A DNA stretch of 23,102 nt. Origin: a virus. The position numbers were made by a program, and so were the translations under genes. Positions 8,324-14,764 of this stretch are shown here, one piece after another. The DNA lies in IMG/VR virus record IMGVR_UViG_3300006802_000608, positions 1 to 23,102 of that record. One strand, 5' to 3'. The notes under the pieces were generated by a model, which saw only the letters and a list, made by a program, of their open reading frames with translations, did not search any database and was not told where the DNA came from. How positions within the stretch are numbered: position 1 is the first letter of the stretch; each line of letters begins with the position of its first letter.

Positions 8324-8491
8324 TTAAACCTCTATATCTTCATTTTGCACAACAAAGTCATTCATATTGGATAGATACACGTTGATCTTTCTCAATTCTC
8401 TTATCACATCTCTGAGGTATTCTTCAACATTGCTGTCTCTAACGCTTTGGTCAGCATTTGCTGTGCTTGTGGTAGAAATTGAATCAGCCAT
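8324..8491 (-). CDS. Small helical protein (55 aa)
   Basis: The chosen ATG at 8491 gives MADSISTTSTANADQS followed by a strongly helical, heptad-like C-terminal half (VEEYLRDVIRELRKINVYLSNMND), which suggests a short coiled coil. The ATG lies inside the last codons of the preceding gene (8-base overlap), a normal coupling arrangement here. A longer form from an upstream ATG (8524) would overlap the previous gene more and has no better ribosome site. Function is unknown. A length near 55 residues and a single helix would fit a small assembly or trimerisation peptide, but this is a guess. Confidence 0.65.
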   Translation of the reverse strand: MADSISTTSTANADQSVRDSNVEEYLRDVIRELRKINVYLSNMNDFVVQNEDIEV

Positions 8492-8729
8492 ATATCCATA
8501 GCCTGTAAGAAACTTCGTTTGCAACTAACGTGATACCTTTTAATCGCACGCTGGCCGCAAAGGTTTCGGTGGGCCTGAGAGTCCCTCTTTCACCACTAAT
8601 CTCAAATACTAGATCTTTGGATGACGAGTCATTCATTAAGATCACCTTGTACGCGTTCCAAGGGAAGTATATAGTTTTTGTACCATTCAGCGACTCTTCG
8701 TATGCCTTGAAATTAGCGTAGTGACCCAT
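8484..8729 (-). CDS. Small beta-rich protein (81 aa)
   Basis: The protein is compact and beta-rich (KTIYFPWNAYKVILMND, KDLVFEISGERGTLRP, ITLVANEVSYRLWIYG), which fits a small jelly-roll or a domain of a virion protein. The ATG at 8729 is preceded by AGGG seven bases upstream. It overlaps the next gene by 8 bases. It is not recognised as a known family. It resembles in style (not in alignable sequence) the domains of the three following Asp-Gly motif proteins, which also contain N-D-S/T-x-K-(D/N)-L: here NDSSSKDLVFEI against NNDTTKNLAVTF. That shared phrase may mean it is a truncated relative lacking the motif-bearing N-terminus. Confidence 0.7.
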   Translation of the reverse strand: MGHYANFKAYEESLNGTKTIYFPWNAYKVILMNDSSSKDLVFEISGERGTLRPTETFAASVRLKGITLVANEVSYRLWIYG

Positions 8730-8839
8730 CTTAATACCCTATGACGTCGAGGCAATACGCGACGATAAACAGAAGGTAGATGATCCATTCCTTCTGGCAC
8801 TGGCTCATCAATGCGCCGTATGATAGATTCATTAACCAC
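8687..8839 (-). CDS. Possible small Arg-rich protein (50 aa)
   Basis: A GTG at 8839, directly after the stop of the 132-aa gene, opens a 50-codon frame starting MVNESIIRRIDEPVPEGMDH and ending in a very basic tail (RRVLPRRHRVLRW...RHTKSR). It fills the otherwise empty 110-bp gap and overlaps the next gene by 43 bases. The composition of the first half is protein-like, while the basic second half partly reflects the overlapping gene. There is no strong ribosome site, but start-after-stop coupling is common here. It could also be chance. Confidence 0.35.
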   Translation of the reverse strand: MVNESIIRRIDEPVPEGMDHLPSVYRRVLPRRHRVLRWVTTLISRHTKSR

Positions 8840-9238
8840 TTACGATCCAGAAATAAAGCCATTTTTCACAGCTTCGATGATAATCGTTCCTCGTTCATTT
8901 GCGCCCAGACCCAATGTCGTTAGCATGATGTCGCTATTAGCGCCTGTTGAGGTGTCTGGTATGCCACCAAAGCGGGTCATGTCAAGATCCATGTTGCCAT
9001 CTGGGATTGCACAGATGATTACATCGGCTGTGCCATCAAACAAGATAGAACCGCTAAAACCCCCCAATGAACTCTGCACGCGCACCACAGAGACTTCTGT
9101 CGGAGTAGGAGTAAGGGTAGATATATCAAGAATTTGCGTAGCTGTCTCATCGCCAGAGGCATCGCCCGTGATGTCAACTTTGGCAATGACCCTGCGGCGT
9201 GAGTCGTGGAGGGTAGTCTTGGTAATAGTGTTTGCCAT
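8840..9238 (-). CDS. Conserved-type phage structural protein (132 aa)
   Basis: The protein begins MANTITKTTLHDSRRRVIAKV and continues with DITGDASGDETATQILD, FSGSILFDGTADVIICAIPDG and LDMTRFGGIPDTS, ending with a strand (RGTIIIEAVKNGF). This layout of an N-terminal MANT.TKT.L.D strand, a GDGSGDET turn, then W/FDGTAD and a GGIPD loop is one I know from small proteins encoded between head and tail genes of many environmental phages. Their function has not been settled; a virion role is assumed. The start at 9238 has AAAGGAAAT upstream. Confidence is high that it is a gene, low on what it does. Confidence 0.75.
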   Translation of the reverse strand: MANTITKTTLHDSRRRVIAKVDITGDASGDETATQILDISTLTPTPTEVSVVRVQSSLGGFSGSILFDGTADVIICAIPDGNMDLDMTRFGGIPDTSTGANSDIMLTTLGLGANERGTIIIEAVKNGFISGS

Positions 9239-9300
9239 GAGCGGATTTCCTTTCTTCGCTTTAGCGGCTCAATGCGCGCTGTATAATGGCGGCAAATCGT

Positions 9301-9477
9301 CTACTTTTTTGGAGCAACCTTCTTCTTAGCTTTTGGCTTAACCGTACCTGTAAAGAGACTTTCTATCTCTGATAAGGTGCAGGGGCGATAAGTAGCGTTA
9401 AGGCGTGCGTGAGCCTCCTTTGCAGAAAGCCCACGCGCCTTAAGTACCAACGCCACTTCTTCTGTGGCTTTATCCAT
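9301..9477 (-). CDS. Small protein with Lys-rich tail (58 aa)
   Basis: An ATG at 9477 opens a 58-codon frame, MDKATEEVALVLKARGLSAK and onward, ending KPKAKKKVAPKK. The first 40 residues look like two helices (EEVALVLKARGLSAKEAHARL and TLSEIESLF). The tail is almost pure Lys/Pro/Ala, suited to binding nucleic acid or acidic surfaces. It starts 4 bases beyond the stop of the beta-helix protein and fills the gap to the next gene. Function unknown. Such short basic tails occur on small virion or DNA-associated proteins of phages. Confidence 0.7.
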   Translation of the reverse strand: MDKATEEVALVLKARGLSAKEAHARLNATYRPCTLSEIESLFTGTVKPKAKKKVAPKK

Positions 9478-9480
9478 AGT

Positions 9481-10482
9481 TTAACTACCGCCAACTGTGG
9501 GTGCAATGAATGCGGCAAGTGCAGGATCAGCCGCGTGGACGTTACCCGTGTCAGCAAAGACCGTGGGCGAGTCAGCATCGGTGGTGGCATCGATGAGGTT
9601 GCCAGCAGCAATCGCCGTAACCACGTTGCCATTACCAAACGCCGTAGCGCCATCAGCCAACAAAATACCAATCGTGTTAGCGCCCGTCACCGAGATACGG
9701 TTGTCGTTCAGTTGGTTAAGCGTACCTACCAAGCTAATGCCTGAAGTGCCATCAACGCGAATCTGGTTCTTTTCAATCAAGCAACCGTCTCCCGCACAAG
9801 AGATCGCGTCCAGCGAGGCATTGGCCGTAACGCCATCATAGATGATGTTACCGCGCAGCGTGTTCTCATCCGAAGCGGCAGACACCGTGATAGCGATATC
9901 GTCTGTATCCGAGAAGGTGCAACCCTCCACCAAGCAGTTGGTGGCTACAGTCGTGCCATCGCCAAGACGCAAACCGTTCAGGGCAGCAGCACCGCCCGTC
10001 ATCTTAAAGAAGACATTGCGGATAACCACACCCGCCGAAGCAGTCGTGTCAGCGACATCTACCATAAACGTATCGGAGGTAGTGGCCGTGTTGGTGAGAA
10101 CAAGGTTCTCAACCGTGATGTTATTGCCATCAACGGCGATCATCTCTACGGAGTCCGTAGCACAGGCGATCTCAGACGGCCCCTCAACGCCCACAGGGAC
10201 GCTGGTAAAGCCCGTCAAGGTCACATCAGTCTTGGTCAGGGCAATAGCCGCCGTGATCGTTACAGAGCCAGGAAGGACTACAATAGTATCACCACGACCC
10301 GCTACGCACTTGGTGTGAGCGGCAGAGATCGTGGAGAGGGGCTGCTGCGGCGTTAGGCCATCGTTGATGTCCGAAGCGCCTATGCCTTTATACGCCACCG
10401 TGCCGCCGCCTACGAAAAAGACCGCGCCACCTGGCTTGTCGTTATTTACCCACTGACCGTGGGAGAAGCTCAAATTAGCCAT
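9481..10482 (-). CDS. Right-handed beta-helix protein beside the coat gene (333 aa)
   Basis: The N-terminus (MANLSFSHGQWVNNDKPGGAVFFVGGG) precedes a segment typical of pectate-lyase-like phage proteins (GASDINDGLTPQQPLSTISAA...GRGDTIVVLPGSVTIT). After it, repeated rungs of about 20-25 residues alternate hydrophobic strands with Asn/Asp/Gly/Thr turns (NNITVENLVLTNTATTS, NCLVEGCTFSDTDDIAIT, GCLIEKNQIRVDGTSGISLV, NQLNDNRISVTGANTIGILL). This indicates a parallel beta-helix. No obvious catalytic set is seen. In tailspikes this fold degrades polysaccharide, but here the gene lies directly after the major capsid gene, so a capsid surface or decoration role is equally plausible. It follows a 135-bp gap with a hairpin, which may let it be expressed at a level different from the coat. 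Confidence 0.75.
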   Translation of the reverse strand: MANLSFSHGQWVNNDKPGGAVFFVGGGTVAYKGIGASDINDGLTPQQPLSTISAAHTKCVAGRGDTIVVLPGSVTITAAIALTKTDVTLTGFTSVPVGVEGPSEIACATDSVEMIAVDGNNITVENLVLTNTATTSDTFMVDVADTTASAGVVIRNVFFKMTGGAAALNGLRLGDGTTVATNCLVEGCTFSDTDDIAITVSAASDENTLRGNIIYDGVTANASLDAISCAGDGCLIEKNQIRVDGTSGISLVGTLNQLNDNRISVTGANTIGILLADGATAFGNGNVVTAIAAGNLIDATTDADSPTVFADTGNVHAADPALAAFIAPTVGGS

Positions 10483-10552
10483 TGTTCACTTTCTTAGTTT
10501 AGGTAAGCGGGGGTTTGGGCGTGTGCCTACTCCCCCCTCTCACTGTAAGTCT

Positions 10553-10578
10553 CCACAGGGCATCCTGTACGCCTGTGG
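10553..10578 (-). other. Hairpin in the gap after the capsid gene
   Basis: In the 135-bp gap 10483..10617, CCACAGG at 10553-10559 pairs with CCTGTGG at 10572-10578, a 7-bp perfect stem with a 12-base loop. A second shorter palindrome (GGGCATCTGCCC) sits closer to the capsid stop. No run of T follows either stem in the reading direction, so a strong intrinsic terminator is unlikely. An RNA processing or 3'-end-protecting hairpin that separates coat expression from downstream genes is possible. No gene was found in the gap. Confidence 0.4.
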
Positions 10579-10617
10579 CGAGATTGCTACCTATCTTGGG
10601 CAGATGCCCGTGTTACG

Positions 10618-11523
10618 TCAGACACCAGGGCTGCCGAAGACACCACGAGGATCGGCCCAACCACTCGATTGTGCAAACATACCCGTGATCTTGTAGTCCT
10701 TGGTATCGAAGTCATACTCGTAGTCCGTCCAGAACTCTTCACGATCATACAGCAACAACTGATGGTCGCTCTTGTCCGAAAGGATAAACCAAGCATCAGG
10801 GTCAGTAAGGTAGTTCCATACCTGTACGCCCATGATGTCTTGCAGCGGGTTCGACGCATTGGTGTCGTTCTCGCTCACGAGGTTAGACTTAATGAGGCGA
10901 TGTGCCTCAAAACGCAGTTCCTTGGGCACAAGCAAGGTACGCGGCTCAATAGTCACGCGCTTGCCACCGCCATCACGGAAGTCACTGAAGTCAATCAGCG
11001 CCTGCTCAAGGGAGGTCTGCGAAAGGTCTGCCGCCGAGGACAACTCATTGGCAAAGGTGCTTCCATCTTCACGAACGTGATTGGTGGCAAACAACTCGAT
11101 GCCATCAGGTCCCGTGAAAGAGTTGCTAAAGCCGTTGTTGAAGTGATTGGCGAGGATCGTCTCCTCAGTAGCACGCGCACTGCGCGCCAACTCAACAGCG
11201 AGCTTCTCCATGGTGGCATACAGGTCATCACGCAACATATTGCGCGTTACCCGCATACCCGAACCATAGTCCAAGTGCGTGAAGGTGTTACGGAAGCCTT
11301 CATTGTTGCTAACGTAATCAATGGGCTGTCCTTCCAGCTTCTGCGACATAATGCCAACACCACCAATGGTCAGCGTATCTTCCTGATACTGTGAGCTTTC
11401 GCGCACATTGAAGATGTCACGGCCCACAACGGAACGCTCCATCCACTCATGGAAAATGACCAAATCGATGTCGCGCAGGGTAGCTGAAAAAGGAAAGCTA
11501 CCAATGGTATGAATACTAGCCAT
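10618..11523 (-). CDS. Major capsid protein, HK97-type (301 aa)
   Basis: The length, the position after scaffold and accessory gene, and the internal plan fit a phage coat protein. There is an N-arm; then KLEGQPIDYVSNNEGFRNTFTHLDYGSGMRVTRNMLRDD (E-loop and start of spine helix); then the long helix MEKLAVELARSARATEETILANHFN; then LFATNHVREDGSTFANE and SQTSLEQALIDFSDFRDGGGKRV. RTLLVPKELRFEAHRLIKS and the strand-rich C-terminus follow. The pattern VP-x-EL-x-F-x-A-x-RLIKS is common in the peptidase-free coat proteins of HK97-fold phages (Mu gpT-like in style). Start at 11523 with a strong ribosome site (AAAGGAGAT). It has no cleavage motif and no adjacent protease, so the coat probably assembles on the separate scaffold. 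Good confidence for coat, less for subfamily. Confidence 0.88.
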   Translation of the reverse strand: MASIHTIGSFPFSATLRDIDLVIFHEWMERSVVGRDIFNVRESSQYQEDTLTIGGVGIMSQKLEGQPIDYVSNNEGFRNTFTHLDYGSGMRVTRNMLRDDLYATMEKLAVELARSARATEETILANHFNNGFSNSFTGPDGIELFATNHVREDGSTFANELSSAADLSQTSLEQALIDFSDFRDGGGKRVTIEPRTLLVPKELRFEAHRLIKSNLVSENDTNASNPLQDIMGVQVWNYLTDPDAWFILSDKSDHQLLLYDREEFWTDYEYDFDTKDYKITGMFAQSSGWADPRGVFGSPGV

Positions 11524-11535
11524 TGTTTATCTCCT

Positions 11536-12087
11536 TTAGATACCCGCCGTACCAGCGGTTTCAAAATGTCCGTTGATGGTGCATACCAATTCCGCGTGGT
11601 CACCGATAAGGTTATCCGAGCGATTAAGTAGACCGTGAATACGCATGAGCAGACCCGCCGTGGTGTTTACCGTAGCATCGTCCAACTCTTGTCCAGAGAT
11701 ACCCGTGTTCGTGTTACCCGTATGGTTCGTGACAGAGATATCTGCGTTAGCACCATAGTGGGTAACAGCAGGAGTGCCGTCATCAATCTGCATGTAATAC
11801 TGCTGCGAACGATGATAGTGGCACAAAACCGTTCCTGCCGTGCTAGCCGCCAAGAGGGTTTTAGCTGCCGTGCTAATAGAGGTAACGCTCTCTACTGCGC
11901 CAACTACGTGCGTGCTAGAAGCCGCAGAGGGGATCACGTTGCCGTCCGTTTCCATAGCAACCAAGTCACCGCGAAAGAATGCCGTGCTGTTCGATGAATC
12001 AACAGCATAAGCATTCAGCCCATAGATAATGCCCGTGGCGGTAGCGCCATGAGGCGTGTCAGCATTTGCTGGAGAAGCTGCTGCCAT
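11536..12087 (-). CDS. Capsid accessory/decoration protein (183 aa)
   Basis: The Ala/Thr/Ser-rich protein directly precedes the coat gene (12-base gap). It contains IIYGLNAYAVDSSNSTAFFRGDLVAMETDGNV and HVVGAVESVTSISTAAKTLL. This resembles the small head proteins found next to coat genes in many phages, where an FxGDLV..xxDG..xP segment is followed by a GV/GA strand. A later part (YYMQIDDGTPAVTHYGANADI) is also beta-rich. These proteins are thought to sit on or stabilise the capsid shell; here this is inferred from position and composition. Start at 12087 has AAGGAAAA upstream, and a candidate promoter lies 33-62 bases upstream. Confidence 0.65.
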   Translation of the reverse strand: MAAASPANADTPHGATATGIIYGLNAYAVDSSNSTAFFRGDLVAMETDGNVIPSAASSTHVVGAVESVTSISTAAKTLLAASTAGTVLCHYHRSQQYYMQIDDGTPAVTHYGANADISVTNHTGNTNTGISGQELDDATVNTTAGLLMRIHGLLNRSDNLIGDHAELVCTINGHFETAGTAGI

Positions 12088-12119
12088 TATACTTTTCCTT
12101 TTAAATAACGAGACTACGC

Positions 12120-12149
12120 ATTATAAGGTGCGCGACCCTCGTTGGTCAG
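12120..12149 (-). promoter_or_regulatory. Candidate sigma70-type promoter before the capsid accessory and coat genes
   Basis: Read on the minus strand, CTGACC (12149-12144, four of six matches to the -35 box) is separated by 18 bases from a perfect TATAAT (12125-12120). The start of transcription would fall about 12113, some 25 bases before the accessory-gene ATG. It overlaps the last codons of the zinc-finger gene. It would give the coat and accessory genes an extra boost over the scaffold region. The -35 box is imperfect, so confidence is moderate. Confidence 0.45.
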
Positions 12150-12894
12150 TGATCGTTATACCCTCCCTTGCGCCAGGATCACCCATGGTAAAATTACCTT
12201 GCTGGTCACGTTGAGCACGATTTGCTACAGCACGAGCTACTTGCCCTGCTTTTTGCGAATCATGTCCCTTTGCTTTCATAGAGTCATAGACCAACTTCTC
12301 TATGCCTTCACGCTGCTGCTCATACGACTCCCGCGAAGCAGACAACTGGCGTTCCACGCGACTGCGCTTCTGCTTTTGTCTACGCTCGGCTAATGCTGCT
12401 GGAATACGCAATAGTGTCATCTCATTGGCGCGGATGCGATTATCTTCAGTAGATCCTTGCACCGCACGTAGGTCCGACCCTTTTGGCATATTCTCGATGA
12501 CTGCTCCTTGATCAAGCATACGCCTGACCTTATCAGGAGCCGCCCATCGAAGCACTGCACCGTTGCGCTCTGCATCTTTACGAGACTCCTCTGGGATATA
12601 CAGGGCATTAAAACGATCATACTCGTCTTGTAGCTGTATACCCGCTACGGCATGAGGAGACTCATCGGCTTTGTTAACCAATACGGGATTGAGCGAATCT
12701 TGCGCCATAGACATCGAACATTGCTGCGGATGCTTGGATCGCAAGTGATTCTTTAAGGCTTTGGGGTTTGCTTCTTCCCCTACACCCATGCGTGCGCCAC
12801 AAAATGGACACTCTTGGCCATCCGAACGCTCAAAGACATAATCTACACCCGCATTGATAATCTGCATCTCTTTGGGATCTTTGTTCTCGCTCAT
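12121..12894 (-). CDS. Head-module protein with C2H2-like zinc finger (257 aa)
   Basis: Near the N-terminus the sequence ECPFCGARM...LKNHLRSKH places C29, C32, H50 and H55 as a classical C-x2-C-x17-H-x4-H zinc site. After this the protein is mostly charged and helical (EEMTLLRI-type, AALAERRQKQKRSRVERQLSASRESYEQQREG), ending in a Gly/Arg-rich tail. It lies between scaffold and capsid accessory gene with a 1-base overlap to the scaffold stop. Some phage head genes include helical proteins of this size, but a zinc finger is unusual there. It may bind DNA or a partner during packaging or assembly; this is inference. Family not recognised. Confidence 0.75.
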   Translation of the reverse strand: MSENKDPKEMQIINAGVDYVFERSDGQECPFCGARMGVGEEANPKALKNHLRSKHPQQCSMSMAQDSLNPVLVNKADESPHAVAGIQLQDEYDRFNALYIPEESRKDAERNGAVLRWAAPDKVRRMLDQGAVIENMPKGSDLRAVQGSTEDNRIRANEMTLLRIPAALAERRQKQKRSRVERQLSASRESYEQQREGIEKLVYDSMKAKGHDSQKAGQVARAVANRAQRDQQGNFTMGDPGAREGITITDQRGSRTL

Positions 12895-13751
12895 TAGCCA
12901 TTCGCTCCACTGTGACGATTCAAGCTGATATCCATAAGACGTTTAGCCGTCTCAGGTTTCATGTTACGCAACCGACCAAAGTTACTTTTCCCAGGCTCCA
13001 ACGGGGGAGGTTCATTTAGTGGTGCACCGCTAGCTCCTGCGGATATGGGATTCTTGGGGCGCTCGGAGAAAGGTTTAATCTTACCTTGCTCCATCTCCTC
13101 AACCAACAATTCCGAGACATAAGCCTTTAAGTCACGAGGACGCGAGGCCAAGTCTGGGTATTGCTTTAGGGCCTGATTCAGTCTGACTTGTAACTCAGCA
13201 GACTGTGCAGGAGTAATCATGCCCTTCTTTTCCCACTCGGTAAACCTATTAGACGTACCAAAAGTAGAAGCAAGCTCGTCCATGACCCGCTTGTGCACCG
13301 CTTGATCACGCCGCGCCAATTCCTCTTTTGTAACAAGGTTGCCAGCCCTCTGAGCATACTGATGCTCAAAGTGCCTTTGCAATGTCTCGTACGCCTGTTT
13401 ACCTGCTTCATCATTGCCTAGCTGTTGGCGTATCAGTTGCTCAGTAGGGTCAGGTTTCGACTGCTGACTCTGGTCAACGGGCCTTTGTCTATCAGCTTGT
13501 GCTTTTAGCATTTGCTGCATCTGCTGCTGTAGGGCTGCGTCACGCGCCGCCCACTGAGCATCCCGTTGTTGAAACTGAGCTAGTTGCTGTTCATACGTGC
13601 GTGCCTTGTCATTGACCTCTTTAAAGCGGTCATATGGCACGCGATTATCTTGGCCCTCTGACGATGATGACGGGTCGCCTCCCGAACTTTCAGAGCCGTT
13701 TGGAGTGGACGAATCTCCATTATAATTTACGTCCCTAACAGCTTCTGACAT
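12894..13751 (-). CDS. Capsid scaffolding protein (285 aa)
   Basis: It has an acidic, Ser/Gly-rich N-terminus (SSTPNGSESSGGDPSSSSEG), then the phrase RVPYDRFKEVNDKAR common in phage scaffolds, then a long Gln-rich coiled coil (QQLAQFQQRDAQWAARDAALQQQMQQML). A helical domain follows (TEQLIRQQLGNDEAGKQAY...RDLKAYVSELLVEEM), then a basic C-terminus (NFGRLRNMKPETAKRLMD), the usual coat-binding end. Length, charge layout and position upstream of the coat gene support scaffolding: it would form the temporary core of the procapsid. No protease motif is seen. The ATG at 13751 is preceded by CTAAGGA. Confidence 0.82.
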   Translation of the reverse strand: MSEAVRDVNYNGDSSTPNGSESSGGDPSSSSEGQDNRVPYDRFKEVNDKARTYEQQLAQFQQRDAQWAARDAALQQQMQQMLKAQADRQRPVDQSQQSKPDPTEQLIRQQLGNDEAGKQAYETLQRHFEHQYAQRAGNLVTKEELARRDQAVHKRVMDELASTFGTSNRFTEWEKKGMITPAQSAELQVRLNQALKQYPDLASRPRDLKAYVSELLVEEMEQGKIKPFSERPKNPISAGASGAPLNEPPPLEPGKSNFGRLRNMKPETAKRLMDISLNRHSGANG

Positions 13752-13769
13752 TCCTTAGCTCCAGGTTGA

Positions 13770-13907
13770 TTAGTACTGCTTGGCGGGGTCTTTATGACCG
13801 CACGAACCGCTCTTTTTGGCTTTAGCTGACTTGCCGCCCGTCTTGCCTTTGTCAGACGCCTTGCGCGGCTTTGCATTGCTATAGCTCTTATTTCCCGACC
13901 AGTCCAT
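13770..13907 (-). CDS. Tiny Lys/Gly-rich basic protein (45 aa)
   Basis: An ATG at 13907 overlapping the preceding stop (TAATG), with GGAG 8 bases upstream, opens a 45-codon frame. It begins MDWSGNKSYSNAKPRKASDK, has a Lys/Gly-rich middle, and ends SGSCGHKDPAKQY. It is strongly basic with almost no hydrophobic residues, so it is probably disordered and able to bind nucleic acid or acidic proteins such as the scaffold. It fills the gap between the 84-aa gene and the scaffold gene. It may be an assembly or DNA-condensing peptide; function unknown. Confidence 0.7.
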   Translation of the reverse strand: MDWSGNKSYSNAKPRKASDKGKTGGKSAKAKKSGSCGHKDPAKQY

Positions 13908-14161
13908 TATCTGATCTCCTCTGCTACTTGGTTATTGTGTAAAACAGCGGCTTGCTCACGCAAGCGCACCGTCACGGATGTTGGCAACGATAATCCTGCC
14001 GCATCTGCTAAAGCAGTGAATACCGTTAACCACTGCATGGGTTTCAAATCGTGCCATACGATTGAAGGTTCCCCATTCTTTAACGAGACAAAGGCGAATG
14101 GCCCTTGACTCACCATATTTCGCACTACCTGATCTTTTACTTCTCTTGGAAGGTCAGCCAC
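13907..14161 (-). CDS. Unknown small protein (84 aa)
   Basis: The sequence MADLPREVKDQVVRNMVSQG is followed by FAFVSLKNGEPSIVWHDLKPMQWLTVFTALADAAGLSLPTSV. It appears to have an N-terminal helix, a two-stranded segment and a C-terminal helix pair. It is not recognised. Start at 14161 overlaps the stop of the 77-aa gene by 8 bases and its stop overlaps the next ATG, so it is embedded in the portal-to-scaffold string of small genes. Probably assembly related by position only. Confidence 0.7.
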   Translation of the reverse strand: MADLPREVKDQVVRNMVSQGPFAFVSLKNGEPSIVWHDLKPMQWLTVFTALADAAGLSLPTSVTVRLREQAAVLHNNQVAEEIR

Positions 14162-14387
14162 TTAGCGCATCCTCTTGCTCGTTTTGCAATCGTGTAATGA
14201 CACGATCAATGCCATCGGTGAGGCCCGTGTGATACTGTATCTTACCCAAGTCTCCTGCACGAGCCGCTGCGCGTAATCCCTCGACCTCTTTAACTGCTAC
14301 CTCGCGCATAACATTAACGAAGACGTTAAAGTATGGGTTGGTAAAGAAGTCTCTCTTGGCTCTACTTAGCCTGTCCTGCTCACTCAT
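14154..14387 (-). CDS. Small helical protein after the portal (77 aa)
   Basis: Starts at ATG 14387 with AGGGG six bases upstream (a TTG two codons earlier is less likely). The protein is almost wholly helical: RLSRAKRDFFTNPYFNVFVN, VMREVAVKEVEGLRAAARAG, KIQYHTGLTDGIDRVITRLQNEQ. Short helical proteins of this kind are often encoded just after phage portals. Some have been proposed to act in packaging or head assembly, but none can be named here. It shows an 8-base overlap with the next gene. Confidence 0.7.
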   Translation of the reverse strand: MSEQDRLSRAKRDFFTNPYFNVFVNVMREVAVKEVEGLRAAARAGDLGKIQYHTGLTDGIDRVITRLQNEQEDALSG

Positions 14388-14402
14388 CCACAACCCCTGA
14401 TG

Positions 14403-14762
14403 TTATTTGTAATAATCATAGGTAGAGTTTTGGCCACCCGAATCCCCAAGATTGTTTAAACCCATATAATTGTTCGGACGCGATTGTCCAATCCTGCCTT
14501 GCGTTGCCATCATCATTGCAATGATCTGCTGTAGCATCTCAGGATCCATGTTATTAGCATAGCCTTGCATCGGGCCGATTGACGCTGGCAATGCTTGAGG
14601 TGCAAATCCTTTTGAGCCCATATCATAGTTGGGGAGTTGCATACCTTGGTCCTGCATTCTTGCACTGTTATTTGGGCCAGATGCATCATTTGGCCTTGAA
14701 GGAAAACTCATCCTTTCAATTGGTGACATACCCATTCTCATTTGATTATCATAATTTGGCAT
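14403..14762 (-). CDS. Unknown Met/Gln/Asn-rich protein after the portal (119 aa)
   Basis: The sequence is low in complexity and rich in Met, Asn, Gln, Pro and Gly (MPNYDNQMRMGMSPIERMSF, then GFAPQALPASIGPMQGY). It contains one helical hydrophobic stretch, EMLQQIIAMMMATQGRIGQ. That stretch resembles the repeated IAALMMGTQGQLPY motif of the 626-aa repeat protein at the other end of the structural region. It starts 2 bases after the portal stop. It is probably disordered apart from that helix. Not recognised as a family. The shared motif suggests both proteins may bind the same partner; this is inference. Confidence 0.65.
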   Translation of the reverse strand: MPNYDNQMRMGMSPIERMSFPSRPNDASGPNNSARMQDQGMQLPNYDMGSKGFAPQALPASIGPMQGYANNMDPEMLQQIIAMMMATQGRIGQSRPNNYMGLNNLGDSGGQNSTYDYYK

Positions 14763-14764
14763 CG

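Noticed and set aside
9842-10318. 158-codon plus-strand open frame over the beta-helix gene
   Set aside because: Pro/Val/Ala/Thr-rich antisense of a repetitive gene; no start signal.
10669-11394. 241-codon open frame on the plus strand over the capsid gene
   Set aside because: It lies wholly within the well-supported capsid gene on the other strand and has a skewed Val/Arg/His composition with no ribosome site; a shadow frame.
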